A stretch of DNA of 64,000 nucleotides from Sipunculus nudus (lineage: Eukaryota; Annelida; Sipuncula; Golfingiida; Sipunculidae), in NCBI GenBank assembly GCA_026874595.1, contig CM049317.1, positions 33,819,901-33,883,900 of the forward strand. Direction: 5' to 3'. The notes beneath the pieces are model-generated. The model was not told the origin of the DNA, did no database searches, and was given only the letters and a program-made list of their open reading frames with translations. Positions 35,101 to 45,455 of this stretch are shown here, piece after piece. Each line of letters starts with the position of its first letter. Positions within the stretch are counted from its first letter, which is position 1. Made by a program: the position numbers and the translations under genes.

Positions 35101-35521
35101 TGAGAGGCAAACATAAAAAGCCTTTTTGCTGTTTTACAAGTTCAACTTACTTATTCATTTTAAGATTCCTTGTGCTTATTTATGTCTGTAAACATGCAAG
35201 AACCACTTCTGATTTTCGTTTTAACAGAGACCTGAGGAACAAGAGCTTGGTTTCCCTGTCCAGGTGACGGACGATGATCAGCCTGAAATTACAGGAGGCA
35301 TCGTTGCACTCAGGGCCCGCAATACTTACAACGATATGATAGATATTAATAATCCAAATCACCATAGATATGCCCAAATGCTCCCTAATCATTTGCTGAA
35401 CTATGACATTTTTCTTCAGCCTATTATGAATGATATATTACTGAGGCCATTCAATAATAATAGTCATGAATTAATAAATAATAATATAACTATTAATTTA
35501 AATAAAAATCGTATTAATTAG
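32048..35521 (+). CDS. Four-exon gene for an unrecognised 181-aa protein
   Basis: Exons 32048-32153, 32378-32434, 34669-34757 and 35228-35521 join through GTAAGT/GTAAGT/GTACGG donors and T-rich acceptors with matching phases (1, 1, 0). The summed length is 546 nt including the stop. The start at ATTATGGCG has A at -3 and G at +4. I do not recognise the family. The N-terminal half is mildly hydrophobic (FPSLFASYF, DFLLYIFG, LGLASLYICYRLAM) and is followed by a basic stretch REMIRRYRQRP, so a membrane-associated N-terminus is possible. The C-terminal half is polar with DDDQPEITGG and NDMIDINNPNHHRY, and ends Asn-rich. No signal peptide or cysteine pattern is evident. The gene spans 3.5 kb and intron 2 contains an inverted hairpin-family repeat. 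Confidence 0.7.
32378..32434 (+). CDS. Unrecognised gene, exon 2
   Basis: This is a 57-nt phase 1 to phase 1 exon: acceptor tttcgttttcag, peptide D-FLLYIFGIDDGNIALRNL, donor TTAG|GTAAGT. Confidence 0.7.
   Translation: MFYCIYLVSMTVTSLCEI
32494..32970 (-). repeat. Hairpin-ended dispersed repeat, inverted copy 5
   Basis: The hairpin TAGCTCAG...CTGAGCTA is at 32494-32524, here at the left edge because the copy is inverted. The body reads towards 32970 and ends with 'gaccattgcacgttttt', the reverse complement of the family's 'acgtgcaatggtcaaag' segment. It lies in intron 2 of the four-exon gene. Confidence 0.7.
34121..34150 (-). repeat. GACCCATGGGTC repeat, inverted copy
   Basis: The sequence 'gctgagcgccgagacccatgggtcccttgt' is the reverse complement of the repeats at about 10727 and 15400. 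Confidence 0.6.
34669..34757 (+). CDS. Unrecognised gene, exon 3
   Basis: The acceptor is a strong pyrimidine tract (gggttttcttttcccag). The peptide includes GLASLYICYRLAM and ends in the basic REMIRRYRQ. The donor is CAG|GTACGG in phase 0. Confidence 0.7.
35228..35521 (+). CDS. Unrecognised gene, exon 4 and stop
   Basis: This 294-nt terminal exon enters in phase 0 after ttttaacag. It encodes RPEEQELGFPVQVTDDDQPE onward and ends in an Asn-rich tail (NNNITINLNKNRIN) before TAG. A candidate polyadenylation signal AATAAA is at 35859-35864. Confidence 0.7.
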   Translation, partial: RPEEQELGFPVQVTDDDQPEITGGIVALRARNTYNDMIDINNPNHHRYAQMLPNHLLNYDIFLQPIMNDILLRPFNNNSHELINNNITINLNKNRIN

Positions 35522-36584
35522 AATATATAGTAATCAGATTTAACTAAAATATGGCAGTCCAGAGATTTCTGCAGCTAAACGGATGGGGTGGGGGGTTGTT
35601 TGGGTCCTGTCGGCAGCCTTTTTTCTGTTAACTGGGGCCTGTTTGGCATCAAAAAAAGGTTCAAAATTTCACATAAAAGTTTTGACTAATTCCTGAGTCA
35701 ACTTGAAGGAGATGGGTATTAGTTTGATAACAGTAAAACTGCTAAAGCTATTTTTACCATAACGGGTACAATAAGGAGGTTTTCTATGATCAAGTAATTT
35801 ATTGTTTACCTGTTGCAAAAATCTTTTATTTAAGTGCCCCAGGATATTTCCTTTTTCAAATAAAAAAAAAACCTTTCAATTGGCCTTTTGAGTTACACAA
35901 GCATGTACTTCATAACTTAGCTAGGGATAGTGCCAAGCACATACACTTATACAGTCTTATCGTGAGGGACATTTATCAGGAAGACATTAATCAGGAAGCA
36001 ATATCTATGTGGAACGTTGTCATAGTGAGACGCCTGTTCAGACGGAACCAAGCGACTGAGCGATTGATATGAGTCTGATGAAAAGATACCAGAGGTTTGG
36101 ATCTTCATGTTCGACAGGTATGTAATTTAAATTTGCTTTGAATATATATATATGAGAGAGACAGACAGACAGACAGACAGACCAGAACTGTCTAACAATA
36201 ATTCTATACTTCCACAAAACGTGTTGCATTACTCTATTGGTAGAAAGACCATTTAACCGTCACAAGTGTTTGATAAAACTTCAGCGTAATCGGTTCTGTA
36301 AGGTGTAACCGCATGGCGCGGAACAATTTAATTGTATTTTTCCATGTGGAAAGTATATTATAATTTTACTTTACAGTTTATAAGTATAATTTTTAGAATT
36401 TTTATTTATACTTCTAGATGTAATTAAAGCGTGACACTAATTAAACAGACCCATATATGGTTAAAAAATTAAATCAACGTGAAAGCAGACAAAATAACTA
36501 TTGCTGCGCATGCCCATTGTTCGGATAATATAATGATCTCCCCTCATTATACTCTTGTTCTTAAAAGTATAAAATATGCTTCAG
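35522..36584 (+). other. 3' flank of four-exon gene; weak exon candidates
   Basis: This stretch contains a GACA-type microsatellite (about 36155-36182). An open segment, ATG at 36069 to donor ACAG|GTATGT at 36117, would encode MSLMKRYQRFGSSCST and end in phase 1. I cannot link it to a gene. Confidence 0.3.
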
Positions 36585-36695
36585 GCCCATCAACATCTGG
36601 GACAGCACTCTCCACTGGAAGACGATAGGAGGGCCAAAACATGAAGATCAAAATCCGCCAATGAACGTGTTCGGTCCAAGTCCATGGTTAGACAG
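36585..36695 (+). CDS. Candidate internal exon, W-motif exon family
   Basis: The exon is bounded by tatgcttcag and GACAG|GTATTC, 111 nt, open as a phase 2 to phase 2 exon. The peptide begins PINIWDSTLHWKTIGG and ends FGPSPWLD. Its first 20 bases closely resemble those of candidate exons at 40651, 41140 and 43990. I do not recognise a domain. The frame choice rests on the absence of stops and a usable donor. Confidence 0.35.
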
Positions 36696-36887
36696 GTATT
36701 CCTTTGTTCAATCTTCCTATTGTTCAAGAGGCAGTTCGGTTGATTATATTTTGGTTAAATTTTCCTGTTTAAATTCATTGGAACATTTGATGACCCAATA
36801 TAGGCTCTATGACCATTCTGTATCTTTAAAATCATCGATCAGGCTTCACCGCATCAACAAATTTCATGTATGTCAGGGATAATGTTT

Positions 36888-39805
36888 ACGGAAGCGTATT
36901 GCTGCCACCTGGTAAAAGAAAAATATATTATTTATCTCGTACGTACGACATGTTATCTCGTATGTGAGACATGACTATCTCGTACGTATGACATATTATC
37001 TCGTACGTACGACATATTATCTCGTACGTACGGCATAATAAATCTTACGGATCTGATACACAGACCAGATAACATGCCAACAGATACATGTATAAGCAAT
37101 ATATATGTGTTAAATAATGTGTGTTTTCACATAAGCTATATAAAACATCTCCATCTCCTTGCAAACCTCTGGACCACTGTTGAAACGAACACACACGCTC
37201 ACATATATTTATTTATTTGTTGATTATATTCAAATGCTATTAGATTTTTTTTCAATTTTTTTTGTGTCCAGGCTTCTGAAATATTTCAAGGAAGCGAAAT
37301 ATGTCAAATCGTTGTCTGCCAGTCATATACAGAACTCTCATTTTAAGATAGGTGATTAAATTCTATTAGCAGTGTAAGCTGTTAAAATAGTGAGCCTGTC
37401 ATAATGTTAATACTGTCATGTTAATAATGTTAATAATGACAAATACTGTCTTTACTAAACTGAAACTAGAAGCTACCAGGGTTTTATATACATTGTCTCG
37501 AATCATGGGCAACATTTACTTCAAGAATACCTGCCAGCGCCTTGAGTGTAGGGTTGCAGACGATATGGAATAACTGAAGGGTTCGGACAAGAGGTACAGC
37601 TTGCCAAGTAGTTTAAATGACTGAGAATGGATATTTGTGGGTCAGGTTTCCACTATTCTAAACTGATCTGTCTACTTTGACATAACGACATAATATGACA
37701 TAAGGCACAGTGTATATGATCTTTTAAACTATTTAATGCATATACAGCCATTGATATGATTGATGGGTAGCTGAACAGTCAACAACCCATTTTATGGGTT
37801 ACGTATTATTTTATTTTGAACTAAATTATAAAAAAAATATTAAAAACTTTCTCTCATGGACGTGCGATTAATCTGTAACAGAAGAATACGAAGTTCTAAT
37901 ACGAGTCTTTTTCTCATATGTCAGGCATAAGTGGTGGTAAAATCTACACCTCAGATTTGTTTCATTTGCAGACATATAAAATCTTATATGTGGTACACGT
38001 ACGTGTAACTCGCCCAACTGTAAACTGCATGAAGGTTAACTTATGGGATCAAGCACTTCGTTTCATAATATGAATCGTGAACCTCTCCTCATGGGCATCT
38101 CTGTTTACAGAACCTCTATAAGGGTCTGTTAAGTGTGACCAGAGGAAAAATGATGGTCGCACACATGTTACAATAATAAAAAAGAGAAGAAACATGAAAG
38201 AAGAAACACCCAGAGAAGCTTGAAAACCCTTGAATTGTGAAGTTATTCTGTTCCACCACCAGGTTGCGTGAGCGTTTGTTTGTCTCGTTTCTAAACGACT
38301 GGTCTCGTTTCTTAATTTTATTTCTATATTAAATTTGCCATATTATCATCGGAATCCCCCGCAAGTATCAATAACTTTTTGTGTCCCTTGCACATGTCGG
38401 GATGTCGGGATATTTTATCTGGTCAAACAAGAACCTCGGATAGACATTAAATGTATTACTAATGACTTGAATAGTATCCACCTACTGAGCCATTCTACAC
38501 ACTGCTGGTAATGTATCCCAGGACTTTCAGTCTTTTCACACACACACACTAACGCACACACACACATAGAGAAAGAGAGCCGATTGTATAGTAGAGAGTT
38601 TAAATAAAAAAAGGACCCATTTACATTTCACATACCAGGTATATTGAGTATACATGAAATACAGTGTAGTTTCCTTAAGCTATTCCGGTATCTTGAAATA
38701 TTTCGTTCTAAAACCGTTTGCTTACTGATGTATACAAGTGGAAAAAACTTCTATGACAAAAAAAAAAAAAAAACAGCGCTCACGCCACCTGGTGGCCGTA
38801 AAAATCAACTTCACAAATCAAGGTTTTTCAAGCTTTTCTGTGTGTTTCTTCTTTCATGTTTCTTCACGTGTCGCGTGTGCTAGACTAAGATCTTACTTCT
38901 AGTCACGGGGTGTTGTTATAGTAAACAGAAAAAGGTGCACTGTGTTTACTCACACACAGAACCATAATAACGTATAAACCCGGTTAACAGGAGATATTAA
39001 GCCCGTGTCTCGCCATGGATTTACTGAACAATTTTCGTATTCAGCAAAAATGAGTTAATAATGTGAGACAATACACATATTATAACAACAGAATATGAAC
39101 CTTGAGTGTCAATATAGAGGTGTCTGTAATACAGAGATGCCCGTAAGGAGAGGTTCCTGATGCATATATTATGAAACAAATTGCTCGTTCCCATTGGTTG
39201 AACATGCCGTTTACTGTAGGGCGAGTGACACTGCGTTATGTCATACATCAAGAAACCTACCCCACATATATCCATTCCCAATTATTTAAAATCAGGCTAT
39301 TTGGTAGCTGTACCTCTTGTCCGTACCCTTCCTTCTCCAAAAGGTTGTTTCAATTTGGCAAAGGCAATATTTATTTTCTTATTAATGTTATGACAGGCTC
39401 ACCATTTTAACATCATACACTGCAGACAGAATGTAATTGCCTATTTAAACTGCAAGTTCTGTATAAGACTGGCAGACAACGGTTTGATAAATTTCACTTC
39501 GTTGAAATATTTCAGAAACCTTGACTAAAAAAATGACGGTTTGCTAGGAGGTGGAGATGTTGTGTAGTTAGGGAAAGAACACACATTATTTAACACATAT
39601 ATATATATATATATATTGCTAATACATATATCAGTTAGCCTGTTGTGTAGTCTGTAAATCAGATGCGTAAGAGTAATTATGTCGTACGTACGAGATAGTA
39701 TGTCGAACGTACGAGTTAGTATGTCGTACGTACGAGATAGTATGTCTTACGTACGAGATAAATAATTTATTTTTCTTTTACCAGGTGGCAGCAATACGCT
39801 TCCGT
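36888..39805. mobile_element. 2.9-kb foldback element with long inverted arms
   Basis: The left arm (about 36888-38274) and right arm (about 38777-39805) are reverse complements over most of their length. Both open with ACGGAAGCGTATTGCTGCCA followed by 'cctggtaaaagaaaaata'. Next come about five degenerate 21-bp units containing CGTACGTACG (about 36936-37035 and 39680-39765). Farther in, matching pairs include 'ggacaagaggtacagct', 'tttcataatat', 'gaacctctcc', 'gggcatctctgt' and 'gaagaaacatgaaagaagaaaca'. The central loop is about 500 bp. No transposase frame was seen. A target duplication could not be identified. Confidence 0.85.
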
Positions 39806-40086
39806 GGATGCTGAACCTCCCGACTGATTCTTTTTTTTTATTTACAATTAGGGAATTAGTCTACTTTTAAAATAAAACTATCAGGCGTTAGAGCGTTCTC
39901 ACAATTTTATGTCAACAAGAAGTTAATAGAATGATATCAATAATAGCACCACTTAAATAATAATTCAGTCACTTGAGCGAGAATTCATAGACACCATTAC
40001 TTGCCAAATATATTCTTTCTCAGACATTCAAATTTTGCTGTAAAGACCTATAAGACTGTCTTTGCTAAATATCAATTATCCTTCAG

Positions 40087-40197
40087 CCGCCCCAGGATAT
40101 GAAGTTACAAAAGTCTCGAAAAGGAGCAATCTGGGCTTGAATCAGATGGCCAACAACGTGAGAGAGACTGACAGAACTGCATCGTCAGAAAAAAAGG
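40087..40197 (+). CDS. Candidate cytoplasmic-tail exon
   Basis: This open segment follows acceptor atccttcag and ends AAAAAGG|GTAGAA, phase 1 to phase 1. The peptide contains APGYEVTKVSKRSNLGLNQM and ends NNVRETDRTASSEKK. It is polar, basic and cysteine-free, like a cytoplasmic tail. It can be joined in phase to 40651-40715. No homology is recognised. Confidence 0.3.
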
Positions 40198-40650
40198 GTA
40201 GAATTTGTATCTTACCATCTCCTTTCAAATGATAGCTGTTGCTACTCCAAGGGGTTACTTGAAGTCACTATTGACTAAGAGATAACTGATATAGCTTTAC
40301 TTTGCAAAAGCGTCCACGTATTAATCCCGTACAATTGGATTTTTTTTTTCTTCAATTTAATACTGAAAAGGGGAAATTAATTCGGCTTTTAGAGGTTTGA
40401 ACTAGTAAATATTGTTTTAATTCTCAAAGTACAAATTTAATTGATACCAGCAGTAGCCACAACCATATAATAATAAACTGTAATACTGTAAAGATGATAT
40501 TATTCTTTTGTTACCAATAGTAATCAACTAAAGTTCGAGGCATCATAGTAGACTACATATAAATTTCTTCTTTGATGCATTTTTCTTTCTAAAAATTGTT
40601 TACATTTCCACGGACTTTTCATAAGACTGAGTCAGACAGATATCCTATAG

Positions 40651-40715
40651 GCCCATCAAGGCGTGGGATACGAAGATGGGAGACGAACGAAGAAGTCCAG
40701 AGCAAAATATCATGA
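40651..40715 (+). CDS. Candidate terminal exon, W-motif family
   Basis: After the acceptor tatcctatag, phase 1 reading gives PSRRGIRRWETNEEVQSKIS followed by TGA. In another phase it reads PIKAWDTKMGDERRSPEQN, which aligns with the 36585 exon. Which phase is used cannot be decided from sequence. Confidence 0.3.
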
Positions 40716-41139
40716 TCATTCAACAGGATTTTAAGGGATAATTTAACAATGGCGTTTACTATGATAATTTCTTATGACGAACATAGGAACACTAGTTTTG
40801 GATATAAAAGAGTTTACATATCATTCGCATCTCGAGTTATTCACAAAGCTTTGTTCTCATTTTTATTGTAATTTTAGAATACACAAATTGTACTTGCATG
40901 TATATGTCAAATCTGTAACATGTGTCTTAGACGACTAGACTTATCCTTCAGGCTACATTTGAATATGGTATGTTGTTAATAAGGAAACTGCATGGGTGTA
41001 GACACAAAATACGTATTGAGCTTCTACAAACAGTGTAAATTCAGCTGGCGGTTTTAAGAGTGATACCCATAATAATTTGTATGATATGGTCTCGTTATAT
41101 GATTCGTTTTCTGTGAAAAATGTATCAAATATTGTACAG

Positions 41140-41249
41140 ATCCATCAATATGTGGACAGCATGGAAACTCCAGGCTGAAGGAAGACCATGGCCTGAACAC
41201 AATCAAATCTGCCGAAAAATGTTTCATCCAAGTGAGCAGTATTAACAAC
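41140..41249 (+). CDS. Candidate exon, W-motif family
   Basis: The acceptor is aaatattgtacag. In the same phase as the 36585 exon it reads SINMWTAWKLQAEGRPWPEH and continues to a stop at about 41247. The alignment to its relatives is clear at the nucleotide level over the first 45 bases. Whether it is expressed or a relic is unknown. Confidence 0.3.
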
Positions 41250-41820
41250 ACATTTTTTTTATCCAATTATCTTCTTTAGGAAGGACACTTTAATAGTCAG
41301 TTTTTTTAAGTAAATCGGGACACCAGGTTGGAATACATGCGTTATATTTTAATTATAAATAAATGTATTATAGGTCATTGATAAAGCTATATCTTACCTA
41401 GTTTATGCTAGGACTATAATGTTGGCACACTATAATATTGGACCATATATAAATATTTATGAGTGTCCACGCCTGTCGAGTATTTATATTGGATTATTTA
41501 TTATTTACATCACTATGTACGAAATTCTTACTATAATTGTGGATGTTATCAAGGTGAAGTCCAGTTGTTTTTCTTTATATCATCTCAACCTATCCATGGA
41601 TTGAGATTTCTTTACGTTATAATAATTCTTAAATTCTACTTAATACCATATGTGGAAATTTGCTCTATTATTATTTTTTTTTGGTTTTATAATTTTTCTC
41701 CTCATTTCTCGTAAATTCATTGACGCTTGTCCAGGATTTGCCTTACTGTGACCCAATCACTTTGATCTTCGGTGAACGTAGCCTTTTTTTTAAGGTCACT
41801 CGGCTCATGATTTTTCATAT

Positions 41821-42032
41821 TTTTTACGTCCATTTCCTAATTGAGAACAGGAGAATACATGGAAATTCCAAGTCCAATTCAGACAATTTTTATACCAAAT
41901 TTAGGAAGTCTTACATATGGACAAATTTTTTACGTCCATTTCCTAATTAAGAACAGGAGAATAGATGGAAATCCCTAGTCCATTTCAGACAATTTTATAC
42001 CAAATTTAGGAAGTCTTACATATGGACAGATA
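41821..42032 (+). repeat. Tandem duplication of about 105 bp
   Basis: There are two adjacent units. Each runs from 'ttacgtccatttcctaatt' through 'gaacaggagaata' and 'caaatttaggaagtcttaca' to 'tatggaca'. The few differences suggest a fairly recent duplication. Confidence 0.85.
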
Positions 42033-42216
42033 TTAGAAAGATGATTCATATTAACGCGGGGCTACCCACTGATCTGTAAAGGTCAGGAAAGGAGCCACGG
42101 AGGTCTGTCGTATTATATTCGCAAATGAGTCTAGTTATTTATCTCCACCTAATACCATAGTTGGAAATATTAATTTTTTATCGTTATCAAGAACACATTA
42201 GATATTGTTATTGTAG

Positions 42217-42343
42217 ATTTTACGTATCTACAATATTATTGTTTGTTTTGGTCGTTATTTTTCTTTCTCTCGCCCTTCTTATTATTCTGCAACTGTTTCA
42301 ACCCGAATTAATTTGTTCTTACCAAGGATGTACCTTACCATGA
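42217..42343 (+). CDS. Candidate transmembrane exon
   Basis: After acceptor atattgttattgtag, an open segment encodes FYVSTILLFVLVVIFLSLAL followed by LIILQLF and a short tail ending at a stop. About 25 hydrophobic residues would span a membrane. It lies in the receptor-like exon region, but no phase-matching partner exon was found. Confidence 0.25.
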
Positions 42344-42420
42344 TCAGTTGTATTGACCAAGTTTCCGTGACCTTGATTTAATGGTCAAGATACCATAAAG
42401 GTACTGTTACAAGAAGGTCT

Positions 42421-42507
42421 TGTTATTACCTTTATTACTATTATTATTATTATTATTATTACTATTATTTTTATTATTTTCATTTCTATTTTTATTATTA
42501 GGAATAT
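42421..42507. repeat. (ATT)n microsatellite
   Basis: This is a degenerate run of tat/att/ttt trinucleotides. Confidence 0.8.
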
Positions 42508-42954
42508 TAAGAAACTATTCAAATTGTCGATTTCAAACTTGCAGTGAGACAAATGAATTATCGTGATTCCATCATGTTCATTTAAAAAGGTACTGAAGAT
42601 TTTACCCGCAGTCTAAAAGTATTTCCGACCCGAGTCTAGTGTTTTTCATAAATCATAGTTTTAACCCACACTATTAGTATTAGAGCAATATAACAGAAAG
42701 TGCTATCAAATCAGGAGTCATATCAATTTGTCATTACAAATAAAGTATTTTCAAAAATAGTTTACCTTTATAGGATTTTCGTATTGAGGACCAGAGTACA
42801 ATTTGAATTAAATTTGTCTGGAATCTGTTAAAATCCAGGCAGTAGTCTGAGACGTCTAAGCATTCTTTCATCAAAGGATGTTTATTTTCAGAACTTGAGA
42901 GCAGAACAAGGAAAGAACAGTTAAATGTGCATGAATAGTCCCTATGCACACACC

Positions 42955-42986
42955 ATCTCTCTCTCTCTCACATACACACACCCACC

Positions 42987-43029
<43 letters not shown>

Positions 43030-43055
43030 CTTTATATATATATATATATATACAT
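42955..43055. repeat. Compound (CT)n-(CA)n-(AT)n microsatellite
   Basis: CT, CA and TA runs follow one another directly. The reading frames that cross them are repeat artefacts. Confidence 0.95.
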
Positions 43056-43356
43056 TGGCCACCTGTCTTCTTCTGCAATTTTCACAGGTAAAAACACTGT
43101 AATACGTACTCAATATGCGCAGCGGTTTTGATTTATTTTCATCCTCCAGGTGGCTTGGGGTATTTTATTTTACCATTGGTTATTTGGTTTGTGTGCAATA
43201 TACCCAAAAAGACCTTGACATACTTTGCTGAAAATCTGTCAGTTAGATAGCGTTAAATTATTTACTGTCGTACGAACTTGCCGCTTGACCTCTGACCGGT
43301 TTTTTTTTTTCGAAAGAAAAGGTTGTCCGCGACGCTTTGGGAAAAACTGCTCTCTA

Positions 43357-43358
<2 letters not shown>

Positions 43359-43427
<69 letters not shown>
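43359..43427. repeat. (AT)n microsatellite
   Basis: This is an uninterrupted AT run of about 68 bp. Confidence 0.95.
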
Positions 43428-43428
<1 letters not shown>

Positions 43429-43866
43429 TTATTTAGTTCCCAGTTCTCTTTCGGTAAGGGAAAAAAAGTTTAGCAGGGTTCTTGTTCTGCACGTACTCAA
43501 GATATTTTAATGTGCTCGTGAGGATGAATGGGAAGATCCAAGATAAATATTGCGCTAATAATATATTCATTGATAGGTGGTAGAAAATCTCATGTATTAT
43601 ATTTATCACATATCAGGGACCCTTTTTATTGAGTGTTACAGATCAGTTTCTTACAATTTTTATTCACACTTATTTTCCTCTTTAGGTCACTCTCCCCTCT
43701 TTTCACGTTAGACAGATATTGATAAAAATATTCTGATCCCCCAGATAGCTTTTTTGAAGATTTGGCTTATTCTGTTGGAGATCTGGTAGCCATTTATGAT
43801 CTGTTATAAAGCTCAATAATACCTGTAGTTAGGTAAGTAATAAACAATGTCAAATAGCATCATAAT

Positions 43867-44262
43867 ATGAGTACCAGGAAAGAAATAATACCTCCTAAGG
43901 TGAGCAAATGGTGGTATAATGTTATTTTAAACAATGCCGCTACTTTTATTCAGCGCCTTTACCAATCAAATGTATTCAATATCTTACAGATTCATCCAGA
44001 TATGGACATAACAGAAGAACGAAGCCCAGAAAAATGCGTACATATGTACAGAAATCCGAGGAAAATAAAAACAACAACAAAAAAAATTAAAGGAAAAAGA
44101 AAAGAAAAGAAGAAAAAAAACAAGAAAATGAAAGAAAGCAAGCTAAAAAAAACCTTCAAAAACTTACAAACAAAAAGAAGTCTATGGTCAACAGATGGAT
44201 ATCCTGGACATAACGGTCATAAATGCATAGGTAATACTATCTCTCTTTCTCTCTTTCTCTCT

Positions 44263-44314
<52 letters not shown>

Positions 44315-45108
44315 TTATATATATAATATTTTATTGTTGCTGATATATGGAAATGTGTTACAATATTACAAGTCGATTACATCCCAGTCATCTCAATTTG
44401 TACTGTAATAAGTATGTCGGATATAGAATCTGCTTAACCAAAAATATCAAAGGTTCTGCAGATATATGGTCCCAACAGCCATATGGAAAACGAAGGCCTA
44501 ACGCCTGAATTAGATGACAAACATCTGCTTGACACATTCGATTACTGTTAGGGATCAGGCGCCCAGGATTTCATTTCCTTTGTCCAGTTGTCTTATTTCT
44601 ATGTTTTGATTAATGTAAACATACGTGAGATCTTTGGTATAAAATGGTCAGTGTTTCGTTACTAACAAAATATGTACTGTTTTAAGTTTCTCTTGGTGAG
44701 CTCATTCTCGGTGTCCCATGATTCAAGTATGGGATGCGTTAGACTGTTAAACATTCATAATGCGTCTTGTAGTATTGATACACTGTCAGACATACATTAG
44801 TGAAACTCATTAAACACACAACAAACGTTTTGCTCCCTATTCCATTTACTATTTAAAAGAGAATATAAAATCTAAACATGTTATTTTTTTCTGTTTTAAT
44901 ACTGTATCTTAATTTATTTACAGGATGGCACACCTGGAGTGTGCATTTGGGGGACGTGAACACCAGCTTCCAGCAATGGAGAGGACAACATTCCGGCAGC
45001 AATGCTGCCTGCAAAGGAACAAAAAACATCTTGCTAGGTTCTGATCGCATCCATTCTTTGACCATGGACTATGCTATTATACCTTTGACTATTTATCCAA
45101 GATTTTAA
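43867..45108 (+). CDS. Candidate exon chain with Lys-rich segment
   Basis: Segments 43867-43899 (MSTRKEIIPPK, donor AAG|GTGAGC), 43990-44230 and 44924-45108 can be joined in phase. The middle segment starts IHPDMDITEERSPEK, becomes very Lys-rich (KKKKNKKMKESKLKK) and ends STDGYPGHNGHKCI. The last reads GWHTWSVHLGDVNTSFQQWR and continues GQHSGSNAACKG to a stop at 45108. The final part vaguely recalls the W..G...C region of C-type-lectin domains. The joins rest on phase and splice-site quality alone. Confidence 0.3.
44264..44307. repeat. (AT)n microsatellite
   Basis: This AT run follows a CT-rich tract just downstream of the donor at 44231. Confidence 0.95.
44462..44551 (+). CDS. Candidate C-terminal tail exon
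   Basis: After aaaggttctgcag, phase 0 reading gives IYGPNSHMENEGLTPELDDK, HLLDTFDYC and TAG. It is acidic and polar, like a short cytoplasmic tail. In phase 1 it would instead read DIWSQQPYGKRRPNA then stop. It may be a further member of the W-motif exon family. Confidence 0.3.
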   Translation: MYGPNSHMENEGLTPELDDKHLLDTFDYC

Positions 45109-45212
45109 CTATTTACTTATATATGCTAAAGGTAACTTGCTTGTTATTTTTTTGTATTTTGAATGATTGTTTGTTAATTTGTTTTTGAGGCAACATTTTG
45201 GAAGCACTGAAA

Positions 45213-45455
45213 AGGGTGCTGGGCAGCTGAGTGGTAAAACGCTTGGCCCTCTCCACTGGCGACCCGGGTTCGGTCCCCGGCGTGGCTATGAGAGTGGGTA
45301 ATAGTTGCCCGTCCAAGATCGGTGGTTATCTCCGGGTCCTCCGGTTTCCTCCACCCTTTACCGACTACCGAGCGCCAACATCCGAGCCACGGGGAGTGCC
45401 TCGTATAAGTTATTATAACTAGTTGTACAATCCAGGTAAAATAATTAAAGTTTAT
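45213..45455 (+). repeat. tRNA-derived SINE, well preserved
   Basis: The head has a pol III A box (GCTGAGTGGTAAAACGC) and B box (GGTTCGGTCCCC), followed by a body with 'gtcctccggtttcctcc' and 'atccgagccacggggagtgcc'. Related copies are at 25310 and, by head only, at 27935. The body resembles the conserved central domains known from animal SINE superfamilies, but I cannot assign one. Confidence 0.8.

Noticed and set aside
43225-43473. Frames through AT microsatellites (also 42871-43131, 62750-62998, 63444-63745)
   Set aside because: Their YIYIYI cores are translations of (AT)n runs.
43867-44343. Uninterrupted 158-codon frame as a single exon
   Set aside because: The frame crosses a good donor (AAG|GTGAGC at 43900) and acceptor (43989) and ends in an AT microsatellite. 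I prefer the spliced reading, at low confidence.
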